NCBI GenBank assembly: GCA_009929175.1
Contig: SABC01000012.1
Location: 1 to 41,583 of the forward strand
Source of the DNA: Bacteroidia bacterium
GTDB taxonomy: Bacteria; Bacteroidota; Bacteroidia; Bacteroidales; UBA932
Reading direction: 5' to 3'
Length of the DNA stretch: 41,583 bases
A model generated the notes under the pieces. The model saw nothing but the letters and a program-made list of their open reading frames with translations. It ran no database searches and was not told the DNA's origin. The translations under genes were made by a program, and so were the position numbers. Each line of letters opens with the position of its first letter. Within the stretch, counting starts at the first letter, position 1. Shown in pieces: positions 24,821-34,566 of this stretch.

Positions 24821-26026
24821 ATGAAGAAAATACTATCCTTTTCCATCTTCCTTATCATAGGGCTTGTAATATCCCAAATCCTGCCTGCCGTCGGTGAAAG
24901 CTACGACACGGTCAAGGTTATTTCCAACACACTGTTGTATATCTGCCTTTCATATATAATGATCAATGTAGGCAGGGAGTTCGAATTGGACAAGACCCGG
25001 TGGAAAAGCTACGTCAGCGACTATTTCATTGCAATGGCAACCGCTGCACTTCCATGGATATTCGTAGCAATCTATTATGTCGTCGTACTTTTACCCGTAG
25101 AATTCAACACCAGCTGGGATGCATGGAAGGAGAGCCTCTTGCTGAGTCGTTTTGCTGCACCCACATCTGCAGGGATACTATTTACAATGCTGGCTGCAAT
25201 AGGTTTGAGGACAAGCTGGATATACAAAAAAATCCAGGTTTTGGCCATTTTTGATGACCTCGACACCATATTGCTTATGATACCCCTTCAAATAATCATG
25301 ATCGGGATGAAATGGCAAATGGCAGCAGTTGTAGCCATTGTGGTAATTCTTCTCTATTGGGGGTGGAAGGAGATGGGCAAGTTCGATATCCGCCAAGACT
25401 GGAGCTATGTTCTTTTTTACTCTGCCGTAATAGTTGCACTAACCTGGGCATTGCACTACATAACTGCTTCATTCCTGGGAGAAGATGAGGGGATACACAT
25501 TGAGGTCCTTTTGCCTGCCTTTGTTCTGGGGATGCTCATGAAACCGGTGCACCACGACAGCAAGACAGAAAGGGTAGTTTCCAACGGGATTTCCATGTTT
25601 TTCATGCTGCTAGTCGGGGTAAGCATGCCCGTTTTCCTGGGTAAACACGCAATAACTGACGAAATCCAGGCCGGAGCATCCCTTTTGGGAAGCCAGCCAA
25701 TGCTACCGATGAAAACAATACTTTTCCACGTGATCATGGTTTCGCTACTCTCAAACATCGGCAAACTGGTCCCCGTCCTTTTTTACAAGGAGAGGCTCAT
25801 CGAGGAGAGACTGGCACTATCCATCGGGATGTTCACCCGTGGAGAGGTTGGAGCTGGTATTATCTTCATTGCATTGAGCTACAATATCGGAGGGCCTGCA
25901 CTGGTAATTTCGGTATTATCAATTGTGCTCAACCTCATCCTGACAGGATTTTTTGTGATCTGGGTCAGGAAACTTGCCCTTAGAGCGGCATTAAAACACG
26001 AAAACGGAATCAAACAGCATAGTTAA
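24821..26026 (+). CDS. CPA2-family cation:proton antiporter
   Basis: This is a polytopic inner-membrane protein of 401 residues with about 11-13 hydrophobic segments, of the Na+/H+ exchanger (CPA2) type. The paired aspartates D145-D146 in [10 protein letters not shown] match the two-Asp ion-binding site of electrogenic CPA2 exchangers. The C-terminal [20 protein letters not shown] matches the family's helix with a basic residue. No regulatory TrkA domain follows the membrane part. It has its own predicted promoter. asnS follows after 16 bases, so it may be read with it. The ion carried (Na+ or K+) cannot be told. Confidence 0.85.
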   Translation: MKKILSFSIFLIIGLVISQILPAVGESYDTVKVISNTLLYICLSYIMINVGREFELDKTRWKSYVSDYFIAMATAALPWIFVAIYYVVVLLPVEFNTSWDAWKESLLLSRFAAPTSAGILFTMLAAIGLRTSWIYKKIQVLAIFDDLDTILLMIPLQIIMIGMKWQMAAVVAIVVILLYWGWKEMGKFDIRQDWSYVLFYSAVIVALTWALHYITASFLGEDEGIHIEVLLPAFVLGMLMKPVHHDSKTERVVSNGISMFFMLLVGVSMPVFLGKHAITDEIQAGASLLGSQPMLPMKTILFHVIMVSLLSNIGKLVPVLFYKERLIEERLALSIGMFTRGEVGAGIIFIALSYNIGGPALVISVLSIVLNLILTGFFVIWVRKLALRAALKHENGIKQHS

Positions 26027-26042
26027 AATAGTCAAAAGAAAT

Positions 26043-27443
26043 ATGGAAAGTGATGTTCAAAAAAGGACAAAGGTAGCAGAGCTGCTCAAATCAGAACCTG
26101 GCAGCACAGTGCTGGCCAAAGGATGGGTAAGGACCAAAAGGGGTAACAAGAATATTTCGTTCGTCGCACTAAATGACGGATCAACGGTAAAAAACATCCA
26201 AATAGTATGCGACTCATCCAATTTTAGTGAAGAGCAACTCAAAGGTGTCACAACCGGTGCATGTATATCGGTTACAGGATTACTTTCGGCTTCGGTGGGC
26301 AGCGGTCAGGCCGTAGAGATACAGGCCCAAAAAATCGAGGTATTGGGAACTGCCGATCCCAACAGCTATCCTTTGCAAAAAAAAGGACACACTATGGAGT
26401 TCCTCCGGGAAATAGGGCACCTGAGGCCACGCACAAACACATTCGGTTGTGTATTGAGGATACGCCATGCCATGGCGTTTGCCATTCACAAATATTTCAA
26501 TGACAAAGGTTTTTATTACCTGCACACACCCATCATAACAGCATCCGACGCCGAAGGTGCCGGTGCGATGTTCCAGGTAACAACATTAAATTTGAACAAT
26601 CCACCACGAAGGGAGGATGGTTCAATTGATTACTCCCAGGATTTTTTTGGAAAGATGGCCAACCTTACCGTCAGCGGACAGCTTGAGGGAGAACTTGGTG
26701 CAATGGCTTTAGGAGACATTTACACCTTCGGACCCACGTTCAGGGCCGAAAACTCCAATACACCCAGGCATTTATCGGAGTTCTGGATGATTGAACCCGA
26801 AATGGCTTTTTATGAAATCAAGGACAATATGGACCTTGCCGAGGATTTCATCAAGTACCTTGTAACCTACGCCTTGGAAAATTGTTCTGACGACCTGCAA
26901 TTCCTCAACGACATGTTTGATAAGGAGCTTGTAAACCGTCTAAAAGGAGTTACCGAGTCTCCTTTCATGAGGCTTTCCTATACCGAAGGGGTTGAGATAT
27001 TGATCAAATCGGGTCAAAAATTCGAATACCCTGTCTCTTGGGGTACCGACCTGCAAAGCGAACATGAAAGATACCTGGTCGAAAAGCATTTTGGGAAACC
27101 CGTAATCCTTACCGATTATCCCAAAGAGATCAAGGCTTTTTACATGAAGCAGAACGATGACAACAAAACCGTAAGGGCTATGGATATCCTTTTCCCTAAG
27201 ATCGGAGAGATAATAGGCGGCTCGCAAAGGGAAGAGTCCCTGGCAAAACTGGAAAGAAGGATTGACGAACTTGGAATGGACAGAAAGACCCTATGGTGGT
27301 ACATTGATACCCGCAGGTTCGGGACTGCCCCCCACTCAGGCTTTGGTCTGGGCTTCGAAAGGCTGCTGCTTTTTGTGACAGGTATGGCAAATATCAGGGA
27401 TGTAATCCCTTTCCCACGTTTCCCTAAGAATGCCGAATTTTAA
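26043..27443 (+). CDS. asnS: Asparaginyl-tRNA synthetase AsnS
   Basis: This class IIb synthetase charges tRNA-Asn. The 466 residues show an N-terminal OB-fold anticodon-binding domain (about 15-115, with [20 protein letters not shown]) and the catalytic domain. Motif 2 is [20 protein letters not shown] and motif 3 is [15 protein letters not shown]. The [19 protein letters not shown] context fits AsnS better than AspS. Length is normal. The udk start lies 10 bases after the stop. Confidence 0.96.
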   Translation: MESDVQKRTKVAELLKSEPGSTVLAKGWVRTKRGNKNISFVALNDGSTVKNIQIVCDSSNFSEEQLKGVTTGACISVTGLLSASVGSGQAVEIQAQKIEVLGTADPNSYPLQKKGHTMEFLREIGHLRPRTNTFGCVLRIRHAMAFAIHKYFNDKGFYYLHTPIITASDAEGAGAMFQVTTLNLNNPPRREDGSIDYSQDFFGKMANLTVSGQLEGELGAMALGDIYTFGPTFRAENSNTPRHLSEFWMIEPEMAFYEIKDNMDLAEDFIKYLVTYALENCSDDLQFLNDMFDKELVNRLKGVTESPFMRLSYTEGVEILIKSGQKFEYPVSWGTDLQSEHERYLVEKHFGKPVILTDYPKEIKAFYMKQNDDNKTVRAMDILFPKIGEIIGGSQREESLAKLERRIDELGMDRKTLWWYIDTRRFGTAPHSGFGLGFERLLLFVTGMANIRDVIPFPRFPKNAEF

Positions 27444-27453
27444 AAAACACAAT

Positions 27454-28071
27454 ATGCTTGTTATCGGAATAGCCGGTGGTACCGGTTCCGGAAAAACCAC
27501 AGTGGTAAGGGAGATCACAAAGATACTGTCAGACAGTGAGGTTGTTGTAATTCCGCAAGACTCCTACTACAAGGACAACAGCCACCTTCCTTTGGAGCAA
27601 CGGCTCGAACTAAACTTCGACCATCCCGATTCAATCGATTTTGAGTTGCTCATCAAGCATATCAAATCACTGAAGGCCGGGAATCCCGTGGAACAGCCTG
27701 TTTATTCTTACCTTACCTGCTCCAGGTCTGCAACCGAGACCGTTAAGGTAAAGCCCTCCAAAGTTGTAATAATTGAAGGAATTTTGATATTCACCAGCCC
27801 TGAATTACGCAAAACCATGGATATCAAAGTATTTGTAGACGCCGATGCCGATGACAGGCTGGGACGGGTTATCACCCGGGACAACATTGAGAGAGGCAGA
27901 ACAATCGAAAAGGTACTGGAGAGGTACGAAAAGACAGTAAAACCAATGCACCTGCAGTTCATCGAACCAACGAAACGATACGCCGACATAATTGTCCCCC
28001 AGGGAGGGCACAACCAGGTTGCGATTGGTATCCTTCTTGCAACCATAGAAAAGGTACTCAACAATAAATAA
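27454..28071 (+). CDS. udk: Uridine kinase
   Basis: Udk phosphorylates uridine and cytidine to UMP and CMP in pyrimidine salvage. The start is set at 27454, giving MLVIGIAGGTGSGKTT with the P-loop at 8-15; an upstream in-frame ATG (27430) would overlap asnS. The 205 residues also show QDSYYKD, FDHPDSIDF, the YSYLTCSR segment and RVITRDNIERGR. Length is normal. It shares one base with the next gene (TAATG). Confidence 0.94.
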   Translation: MLVIGIAGGTGSGKTTVVREITKILSDSEVVVIPQDSYYKDNSHLPLEQRLELNFDHPDSIDFELLIKHIKSLKAGNPVEQPVYSYLTCSRSATETVKVKPSKVVIIEGILIFTSPELRKTMDIKVFVDADADDRLGRVITRDNIERGRTIEKVLERYEKTVKPMHLQFIEPTKRYADIIVPQGGHNQVAIGILLATIEKVLNNK

Positions 28072-28784
28072 TGTTAAAAAGGGATAACAACGCAGGTTTA
28101 TATCTTACTGTTGCATTCCATCTGCTTGTGATTATAATACTACTTATATCCAGGATAGATTATATGCTTCGGGAAGAGACCTCATTTATCCTGGATTTCA
28201 CCAAAGAGGAGCTGCTGGAAGAGATTGCCAAACAAGAGAAACTCAAAGATGAGGTAAGCAAAGAACTTGACGATATCCTGGCAGGCAGGACTCCGGTAAG
28301 GAATGTCATTACAGATGCCTCATCCCGCCGGGGCGAAGAGCTTAGGGACGACCGTTTCCGTAATCCATCGCAGGTCTACGACGAAGCCCGCAGGCTGCAG
28401 GAAAAGCTGGATGCTTCCAAAAGGGAGGCAGAGGCAAACATGGGTTCGGATGATGTTCCGCAAACAACTCAAAAAGAGCAAAAACCAAAGGAAGAGAGCT
28501 ACAAAGGGCCATCAGTCATCTCCTATTTGCTGGAAGGCAGGAAGGCAATGAGCCTTCCTATTCCGGTATACAAATGTGTTGCGGGCGGAGATGTTGCAGT
28601 TGCAATAGTGGTGGACCGCAAAGGCTATGTGAAAAACGCCACTGTGATACCCGACAGGAGCTCCGCTGACGACTGCCTCCGCCAATATGCAATAAGGGCG
28701 GCAAAATCATCACGATTCACCGCCTCTGCAAATGCCCCCGACCGTCAGACCGGAGAGATAGTTTACCGTTTTATTGCCCAATAG
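28071..28784 (+). CDS. TonB-like envelope protein
   Basis: This 237-residue protein has one membrane segment (about 9-27, AGLYLTVAFHLLVIIILLI) and a charged region rich in Glu, Lys and Arg (about 40-150) that probably forms helices or a coiled coil. A C-terminal domain of about 80 residues resembles the TonB C-terminal fold (GDVAVAIVVDRKGYVKNATV, then AIRAAKSSRFTASANAP and VYRFIAQ). Classical TonB has a proline-rich spacer; here the spacer is charged and helical. It could transmit energy from ExbB/ExbD or be a structural envelope protein; neither is shown. Its start overlaps udk by 1 base. Its 3' end overlaps the S41 protease gene head-on by 14 bases. Confidence 0.78.
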   Translation: MLKRDNNAGLYLTVAFHLLVIIILLISRIDYMLREETSFILDFTKEELLEEIAKQEKLKDEVSKELDDILAGRTPVRNVITDASSRRGEELRDDRFRNPSQVYDEARRLQEKLDASKREAEANMGSDDVPQTTQKEQKPKEESYKGPSVISYLLEGRKAMSLPIPVYKCVAGGDVAVAIVVDRKGYVKNATVIPDRSSADDCLRQYAIRAAKSSRFTASANAPDRQTGEIVYRFIAQ

Positions 28785-30354
28785 CCGCCAGCACAACGTT
28801 ATCTATTGCCAAAAGCACCGGGTAGAATGCCCTGTCATCCATAGGAGAATACCTCCCCACAAAAGCCTTGATATGGGCAAGTACAATATCGCCACTCTCC
28901 TTCCACTCTGCTGGAGATGCTTTGACTCCGGCATCAGCTGCATATTGTATGAATTTCGAAGCCATACCGGCATTGTCAAAAAACTCATCCAGCTGCCTAA
29001 GCGTATTTATCTGGTTTAGTTCCTTACGGTACACATCAGCCATCATGGCACTGAACCGGAAAGTCAGGCCCTGGTTTGATACTTTGATAAAAAACGGGGT
29101 AACACCAACGGTATCGACCGGCACAAAAACATCCGGGGTTATCCCACCGCCGCCATAAACCACTTTTCCTTTGGGTGTTATATATTTAAGCGAATCATTC
29201 TGACGGATGCTGTCTGCATTCAGCATCTCACCATGCCGGTATCGCTCCATGATATCGTCCCGATAATTTTCTTCGCTGTATGGTTTTTGGATAGAACGGC
29301 CCGTTGGGGTGTAGAACCTTGCAACAGTCAAGCGGATACCGGAGTTATCGGAAAAATAGACAGGCTCCTGTACCAGACCCTTGCCAAAGGAGCGTCTCCC
29401 GTAAATGACTCCCCTGTCGTTGTCCTGTATGGCTCCGGCAAAAATTTCACTTGACGATGCAGAGCCTTCGTCAATCAGCACTTTGATGCCTATATCCCTG
29501 CACGAACCGCTGTTGTCGGCAAAGAAATCCTGCCTTGGCCTGTTGCGTCCCTGCATATAGACAATGAGCTCCCCTTTGTGCAAAAATTCATTTGAAAGAA
29601 GCAAAGCCTGGTCAAAATACCCGCCCGAATTACCCCTTAAATCAAAGATCACAGACTTCATCCCATCCGACCTGAGTGACTTTATCGCTTCCATGAATTC
29701 GGTATAGCTGGTCCTGGTAAATTTAGAAAGTTTTATATAACCAAGTGTATCATTTATCATGTAGTGGACATCGACACTCTTCATCGGTATTTTGTCCCGG
29801 GTGATATCAAAGGAAATCAGTTTATCACTTCCCATCCTTTTCACATCTACCTTAACAATGGTTCCCGATTTGCCCCGCAACCTTTTGACAAGGGAGTCCT
29901 GTATCATCTGAACTCCGGCAACCATCTCCCCGTCCACCTTGACAAGCCTGTCACCCGAAAGAATTCCTGCCCTTTCCGAAGGACCGCCGGGTATTACATT
30001 TATCACTATAGCCGTATCGTTTGGTACGTTAAACTGAATTCCGATTCCGTCAAAATTACCCATCAGCTGCTCCTCTGCACTCTGGAGTTCCGTTGGAGGA
30101 AGGTAGAGCGAGTGAGGGTCGAGCTTTTCCAAAATAAAAGGAATCGCTTTCTCTGTGATCTCGGTTTGATTGACACTATCCACATAGTGTCTGTCAATCT
30201 GACCAAGTATAAGATTGAGCTTACTCCAGTTGGATGCACTTACCGCCATCTCCTTTTTTTGGACGAAACCCGAATATACCTTGAATGAGAGTGCTCCCAG
30301 CAAGAATATTACAACTACAAGGGTTATCGGGATTGATTTTAATCTTTCAAACAT
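28771..30354 (-). CDS. S41-family C-terminal processing peptidase
   Basis: This is a periplasmic serine protease of the CtpA/Prc family that cuts proteins near the C terminus. The 527 residues have an N-terminal membrane anchor or signal (about 9-27) and a helical region. A PDZ domain follows (about 100-175, GIGIQFNV and GPSERAGILSGDRLVKVDG), then the protease domain with DLRGNSGG (238-245), the likely nucleophile Ser300 in DEGSASSSEI, and the base Lys325 in SFGKG. The Ser-Lys spacing of 25 equals that of E. coli Prc. The adjacency to dCMP deaminase is, to my knowledge, conserved in Bacteroidales. It is the last gene of the minus-strand run. Confidence 0.92.
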   Translation of the reverse strand: MFERLKSIPITLVVVIFLLGALSFKVYSGFVQKKEMAVSASNWSKLNLILGQIDRHYVDSVNQTEITEKAIPFILEKLDPHSLYLPPTELQSAEEQLMGNFDGIGIQFNVPNDTAIVINVIPGGPSERAGILSGDRLVKVDGEMVAGVQMIQDSLVKRLRGKSGTIVKVDVKRMGSDKLISFDITRDKIPMKSVDVHYMINDTLGYIKLSKFTRTSYTEFMEAIKSLRSDGMKSVIFDLRGNSGGYFDQALLLSNEFLHKGELIVYMQGRNRPRQDFFADNSGSCRDIGIKVLIDEGSASSSEIFAGAIQDNDRGVIYGRRSFGKGLVQEPVYFSDNSGIRLTVARFYTPTGRSIQKPYSEENYRDDIMERYRHGEMLNADSIRQNDSLKYITPKGKVVYGGGGITPDVFVPVDTVGVTPFFIKVSNQGLTFRFSAMMADVYRKELNQINTLRQLDEFFDNAGMASKFIQYAADAGVKASPAEWKESGDIVLAHIKAFVGRYSPMDDRAFYPVLLAIDNVVLAAIGQ

Positions 30355-30366
30355 GGCACAAATAAA

Positions 30367-30795
30367 TTATTCTGTTAAATTGACAATCTCTATCCCGGCC
30401 CTGGCCAACAGGTCAATGCCATCCGTAATCCTGTAATCATCCCTGTATACCAGCCTTTTGATTCCTGCCTGTATAATCAGTTTTGCACACTCCAGGCAAG
30501 GTGCAGTAGTCACATACATGGTTGCCCCTTCGCTACTGTTCCCCGATTTGGCAACCTTTGTGATCGCATTTGCCTCTGCATGCAAAACATAGGGTTTGGT
30601 TTTGCCGGTAACCTCGTCTTCACATACGTTTTCGAACCCTGCAGGTGTTCCGTTGTACCCGTCCGAAATAATCATCCGGTCCTTGACCAACAACGCCCCA
30701 ACCTGCCTCCTTTTGCAATAGGAGTTTGCAGCCCATATCTGAGCCATGTCCAGGTAGCTTTTGTCAAACTGTTTTTGTTTTTCCTTATCTTCCAT
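30367..30795 (-). CDS. dCMP deaminase, ComEB type
   Basis: This zinc enzyme deaminates dCMP to dUMP, the precursor of dTMP. The 142-residue protein has the cytidine/deoxycytidylate deaminase signature: H72 and E74 in LHAEANAI, and C100 and C103 in TTAPCLECAK. YNGTPAGFENVCED is typical of dCMP deaminases. Length fits ComEB-like proteins. It lies 12 bases before the protease gene and 2 bases after the acyl-CoA ligase, so the three are co-transcribed. Confidence 0.92.
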   Translation of the reverse strand: MEDKEKQKQFDKSYLDMAQIWAANSYCKRRQVGALLVKDRMIISDGYNGTPAGFENVCEDEVTGKTKPYVLHAEANAITKVAKSGNSSEGATMYVTTAPCLECAKLIIQAGIKRLVYRDDYRITDGIDLLARAGIEIVNLTE

Positions 30796-30797
30796 GA

Positions 30798-32459
30798 TTA
30801 AATATCTGATCTTTGGTACAAATACCTTTTTATACTTCTCTTTGGTGTCTTTTCAAACTCTTCGGGGAATATCTTCACGGTTTGAATTTTGCAGTAATTT
30901 GGCAGTTCCTCGTTGACCGAGATCCTCAGCTCCTCCATCTTGCGCTCCAACTCGGACTCTCCTATCCCCTCGCTTGTGGCAAGTTCAAAATCGGGATAGA
31001 CAAGGGCTGTTAGCTGTCCTTTCTCTTCTATCACAAGGGATTCAACAACATAAGGCATGTTATTGAGAATGCTTTCTATCTCCTCGGGATAGATGTTTTG
31101 GCCCGAAGGACCTAGTATCATGCTCTTTGAACGCCCTTTGATATAAAGGTAACCATCACTGTCCAACACCCCCATATCCCCGGTGTGTAGCCATCCATCT
31201 TTATCCAGCACTGCAGCTGTTGCCTCGGGGTTTTTATAATAACCCAACATTACATTATTTCCCTTGCAAAGTATCTCTCCTGGTACATTAAGCGGATCGG
31301 GAGAGTCTATCCTCACCTCCATGTTCACCACTGCCTTTCCACAAGAGTAAAGCCGGGTGTTATCCCAAGGAGCATAGGTTATGATAGGAGCGCATTCAGT
31401 CATTCCGTATCCCGATGTAAAAGGGAAGCCGATTTTTCGGAAAAAAGCCTCTGCCTCTTTGTTAAAGGCAGCACCTCCCACAATTACCTCCTTGAACTTT
31501 CCTCCAAAAGTCTTAACCAACTCCTGGTTTATCTTCTTTTGTATTTTCTGGTCAACCACAGGCAGCCTGAGCAGCATGCGGATCGATGTCTTGCTGATGA
31601 TTGGCTGGAGCTTTTTCTTGTATATCTTCTCTATGATCAACGGGACCGAGATTATGATATCGGGCTTGATCTCGGCAAAAGCATCCATTATTATCTTGGG
31701 GCTGGGTATCCTGGTAAGGAAATGTACGTGTGCACCGACAGTCATTTCGAAGAGGAACTCGAACATCATGCCGTACATATGGGCCGTGGGAAGCATTGCC
31801 ACCACATTGGATGTATTGTTGAGTTGAGGATGCACACCCATGGCGAACTCCACATTGGAGACCAAAGCCCTGTAAGGTAACATAACCCCTTTGGAAAAAC
31901 CGGTGGTCCCCGACGTATAGTTGATCATTGATAACTCTTCGGGGCTGTCTTTGTGGTAACTGATATGCTCTGGACGGAAGTTCTTCGGGTATTTCCTGCC
32001 AAACAATTCATTGAGATGTTCCCTGGTCTCTCTCACAACCGGATCCTTGGCATAAAGGATTGAAAAATCCGTTATCTGGATCACTGCCTCCAACCCTGGC
32101 ATTTCGGTTTCATTGAGCTGTTCCCAGATAACATCCCCGGCAAAGAGAATCCTGGAGTCGGAGTGGTTGACAATATGGTGTATGTTACCAGGTTTGAATT
32201 CGTGTAAGATTGGAACCGGAACAGCGCCGTATGTGAGGGCCGACAAAAAGATCACACCCCAGTTTGCCTGATTTTTGGAACAAATGGAAATTTTGTCGCC
32301 CTTTTTTACTCCGCAAATTTCGAAAACAATATGGAGTTTTTCTATCCTGCGGGCAACATCCCTGTAGTTTAAGGTGATCCCTTTGTAATCCGAAAGCGCA
32401 GGGCAATCCCAGTTTTCTCTGAAGCTCTTTTCCAGCAGCAGGTTAAGTGATTTTTCCAT
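30798..32459 (-). CDS. Long-chain acyl-CoA/acyl-ACP ligase (AMP-forming)
   Basis: This member of the adenylate-forming family activates a fatty acid as acyl-AMP and passes it to CoA or ACP. The 553 residues show the P-loop-like YTSGTTGFSKGVMLPY (181-196), SGYGMTECAPII, the adenylate-binding LHTGDMGVLD, GRSKSMILGPSGQNIYPEEIE, and the C-terminal TPKRSIKRYLY with the likely catalytic lysine. It lacks an obvious signal peptide. The neighbours (ABC exporter 19 bases upstream, then envelope proteins) suggest use in lipid recycling or lipid A/phospholipid synthesis rather than beta-oxidation; this is inference. Confidence 0.9.
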   Translation of the reverse strand: MEKSLNLLLEKSFRENWDCPALSDYKGITLNYRDVARRIEKLHIVFEICGVKKGDKISICSKNQANWGVIFLSALTYGAVPVPILHEFKPGNIHHIVNHSDSRILFAGDVIWEQLNETEMPGLEAVIQITDFSILYAKDPVVRETREHLNELFGRKYPKNFRPEHISYHKDSPEELSMINYTSGTTGFSKGVMLPYRALVSNVEFAMGVHPQLNNTSNVVAMLPTAHMYGMMFEFLFEMTVGAHVHFLTRIPSPKIIMDAFAEIKPDIIISVPLIIEKIYKKKLQPIISKTSIRMLLRLPVVDQKIQKKINQELVKTFGGKFKEVIVGGAAFNKEAEAFFRKIGFPFTSGYGMTECAPIITYAPWDNTRLYSCGKAVVNMEVRIDSPDPLNVPGEILCKGNNVMLGYYKNPEATAAVLDKDGWLHTGDMGVLDSDGYLYIKGRSKSMILGPSGQNIYPEEIESILNNMPYVVESLVIEEKGQLTALVYPDFELATSEGIGESELERKMEELRISVNEELPNYCKIQTVKIFPEEFEKTPKRSIKRYLYQRSDI

Positions 32460-32478
32460 GCCTAAATTTTATTAATAA

Positions 32479-34305
32479 TTAGGAAAAGGTTTGGAGTTGA
32501 CATAAATGCGAATATAAGCCTTTTTGATGAATAAGTTCTTGGTGGGTGCCCTTTTCTACTATCTCCCCATCTTTGAGCACCACTATTTGATCTGCATGCT
32601 GAATGGTTGACAGCCTGTGTGCAATTACAACCGAAGTCCTGTTTTTCATCAGGTTGGTCAATGCCTCCTGAACCAGTTTTTCACTTTCGGTATCCAGTGC
32701 AGAGGTGGCTTCGTCCAAAATAAGAATCGGAGGATTCTTAAGCACAGCCCTGGCGATTGCAAGCCTCTGCCTTTGACCTCCGGAAAGGTTTGCACCCCTG
32801 TCACCTATGTTTGTCTGGTATCCCTGGGGCAGTTGTGAGATAAACTCGTGTGCATTGGCAATCTCTGCCGCCCTGCAGACATCATCCATCGTAACCCCGG
32901 TCATACCAAAGGCAATATTATTGAATACTGTGTCATTGAAAAGTATTGCCTCTTGAGTAACTATACCCATCAAAGAGATCAGCCCTTTAGGTTCATATTC
33001 ACGGATATCCTTTCCGTCCAGCAAAATAGAACCGGTCACCACATCATAAAATCGGGGAATAAGGTCAGCCATTGTGCTTTTACCCGCACCCGACGGACCT
33101 ACCAGAGCTATTGTCTTACCTTTGGGAATGGTAACTGAAATATTTTTCAAAACAGGCTCATTCTTGTACTTGAATGAGACATCCCGGAATTCTATACTCT
33201 CTTTGAAATCGTTCACCGGTACCGGGTTTGCACATTTCTTAATTTCGGGTTCCACATCCAGGATTGCAAAGAGCCTCTCACCGGATGCAAGCCCCCTCTG
33301 CAGGTTGGCAAATGCATTTGATATTGCTTTGGAGGGTTCCAGTACCCGCCAGTAAAAACCGATGTAAACAACAAAAGAGGACCACTCCATCCCCAACTGG
33401 CCTTTTGTCTGCAGGTAACCAGCATAAAAAATCACGGATGCCGCAACAGTTATCCCCAGGAACTCCGACATGGGCGAAGCCAGCTCCTGTTTGTTGAACA
33501 TTCTTTTGCTGATACGCCTGTGGCTTTCGTTACTGACATGGAAATTTTCATTTACAAATCTTTGTGCGTTGAATGCCTTTATTATCCTGATCCCCGAAAT
33601 CGCCTCCTCAAAATGGCTTACAATGCGGCCCATCATGCTCTGGGTATCCTTTGCACCTCTTTTGAGTTTTCGGGTAATTCGTCCGATTACGAGTGCCGAT
33701 ACCGGCAGGGTAAGTAAAGTCACAATAGTAAGCTGAGGCGACATGTAAAGCAACATAGAGAGGAAACCAATGATCAGCAGAGGGTCCCGGAAAAGTATGT
33801 GGAAACTGTTTGCAACACCATTCTGGACTTCTGTAACATCATTGGAAATACTCGAAAGGATATCCCCTTTCCTGTGGGCATTAAAGTAACCTACATGCAG
33901 TTTGGTGATTTTCTCAAACAGTGCGTTCCGGATGTTCCTCATGATATGGGTCCTCATGCTCACCAGAATCCTTTGTGAAAGGTATCTCATCAAATTGGAA
34001 ACCATGGAGGTGACAATCAGTACCACACAAACATAAACCAGACCTGTGAGAGGGCCTGACTCCTTGATGAACCCAACCAAGTAGTGGTTGAAAATTGCTT
34101 TAAAATAATCCGCCGAAAGGGCAAAAGGAGGTAAGGTAGTCTCCAGCACCATGGTGTCTGCCTCGAAAAGCACCTTTAGGAGAGGACCTATCAGTGCATA
34201 GTTCGCTATTCCGAATATCACGGAAAAAATAGAGATGATCAGGTACCTCGGCCAAAACTTATGGAAAGGGCGGGCAAAAGCCAGCAGTCTTAAAAATGTA
34301 TTCAT
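32479..34305 (-). CDS. MsbA-like ABC exporter (fused membrane and ATPase domains)
   Basis: This is a half-transporter of 608 residues that would work as a homodimer. The membrane domain (about 15-335) has six predicted helices. The nucleotide-binding domain has Walker A GPSGAGKST (403-411), Q-loop VTQEAILF, signature LSGGQ (507-511), Walker B ILILDEATSALD (527-538) and the H-loop His563. The type matches lipid and lipid A exporters such as MsbA and related multidrug exporters, and the substrate cannot be decided from sequence. Its start overlaps the DUF4834 gene by 4 bases (ATGA), and an acyl ligase gene follows. It may flip a lipid across the inner membrane. Confidence 0.92.
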   Translation of the reverse strand: MNTFLRLLAFARPFHKFWPRYLIISIFSVIFGIANYALIGPLLKVLFEADTMVLETTLPPFALSADYFKAIFNHYLVGFIKESGPLTGLVYVCVVLIVTSMVSNLMRYLSQRILVSMRTHIMRNIRNALFEKITKLHVGYFNAHRKGDILSSISNDVTEVQNGVANSFHILFRDPLLIIGFLSMLLYMSPQLTIVTLLTLPVSALVIGRITRKLKRGAKDTQSMMGRIVSHFEEAISGIRIIKAFNAQRFVNENFHVSNESHRRISKRMFNKQELASPMSEFLGITVAASVIFYAGYLQTKGQLGMEWSSFVVYIGFYWRVLEPSKAISNAFANLQRGLASGERLFAILDVEPEIKKCANPVPVNDFKESIEFRDVSFKYKNEPVLKNISVTIPKGKTIALVGPSGAGKSTMADLIPRFYDVVTGSILLDGKDIREYEPKGLISLMGIVTQEAILFNDTVFNNIAFGMTGVTMDDVCRAAEIANAHEFISQLPQGYQTNIGDRGANLSGGQRQRLAIARAVLKNPPILILDEATSALDTESEKLVQEALTNLMKNRTSVVIAHRLSTIQHADQIVVLKDGEIVEKGTHQELIHQKGLYSHLCQLQTFS

Positions 34306-34562
34306 TTTGTTTTTGTCTCTTCAAAGTCAATATATTCCCCAATATTGTCGTCCACAATCTTTTTCTCTGATTTACCGGATTCAATAATAACATCACCCTC
34401 CTTGAACCGCTCTCCCCGGGATTGGCCGGTGGCTCTTTGAAAAGGGTCAGCTGCACCCCCCATCTTTTTCCTGACCCAACGGATCAACAAAAAAGGGAAC
34501 AAACGCCTGGCAATCCAGATGATTACCACAAAAACTATTACGAATGTCAAAAAACCTTCCAT
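34302..34562 (-). CDS. Small membrane protein of the DUF4834 type
   Basis: This 86-residue protein is of unknown function. It has one N-terminal membrane segment (about 3-22, with VIVFVVIIWIARRLFPFLL), a basic stretch (RWVRKKMGG), and an acidic, disordered-looking tail (DDNIGEYIDFEE). It resembles the Bacteroidetes family DUF4834. The start is the ATG at 34562; a TTG directly before it is an unlikely start. It begins 4 bases after the DUF3352-like gene and overlaps the ABC exporter by 4 bases, so its production is coupled to the exporter. A role as a small helper of the exporter is inference. Confidence 0.8.
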   Translation of the reverse strand: MEGFLTFVIVFVVIIWIARRLFPFLLIRWVRKKMGGAADPFQRATGQSRGERFKEGDVIIESGKSEKKIVDDNIGEYIDFEETKTK

Positions 34563-34566
34563 CAAT

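Noticed and set aside
28071-28784. Naming the protein tonB
   Set aside because: The C-terminal similarity is only visual, there is no proline-rich spacer, and exbB/exbD lie 6 kb away, so a gene symbol would claim too much.
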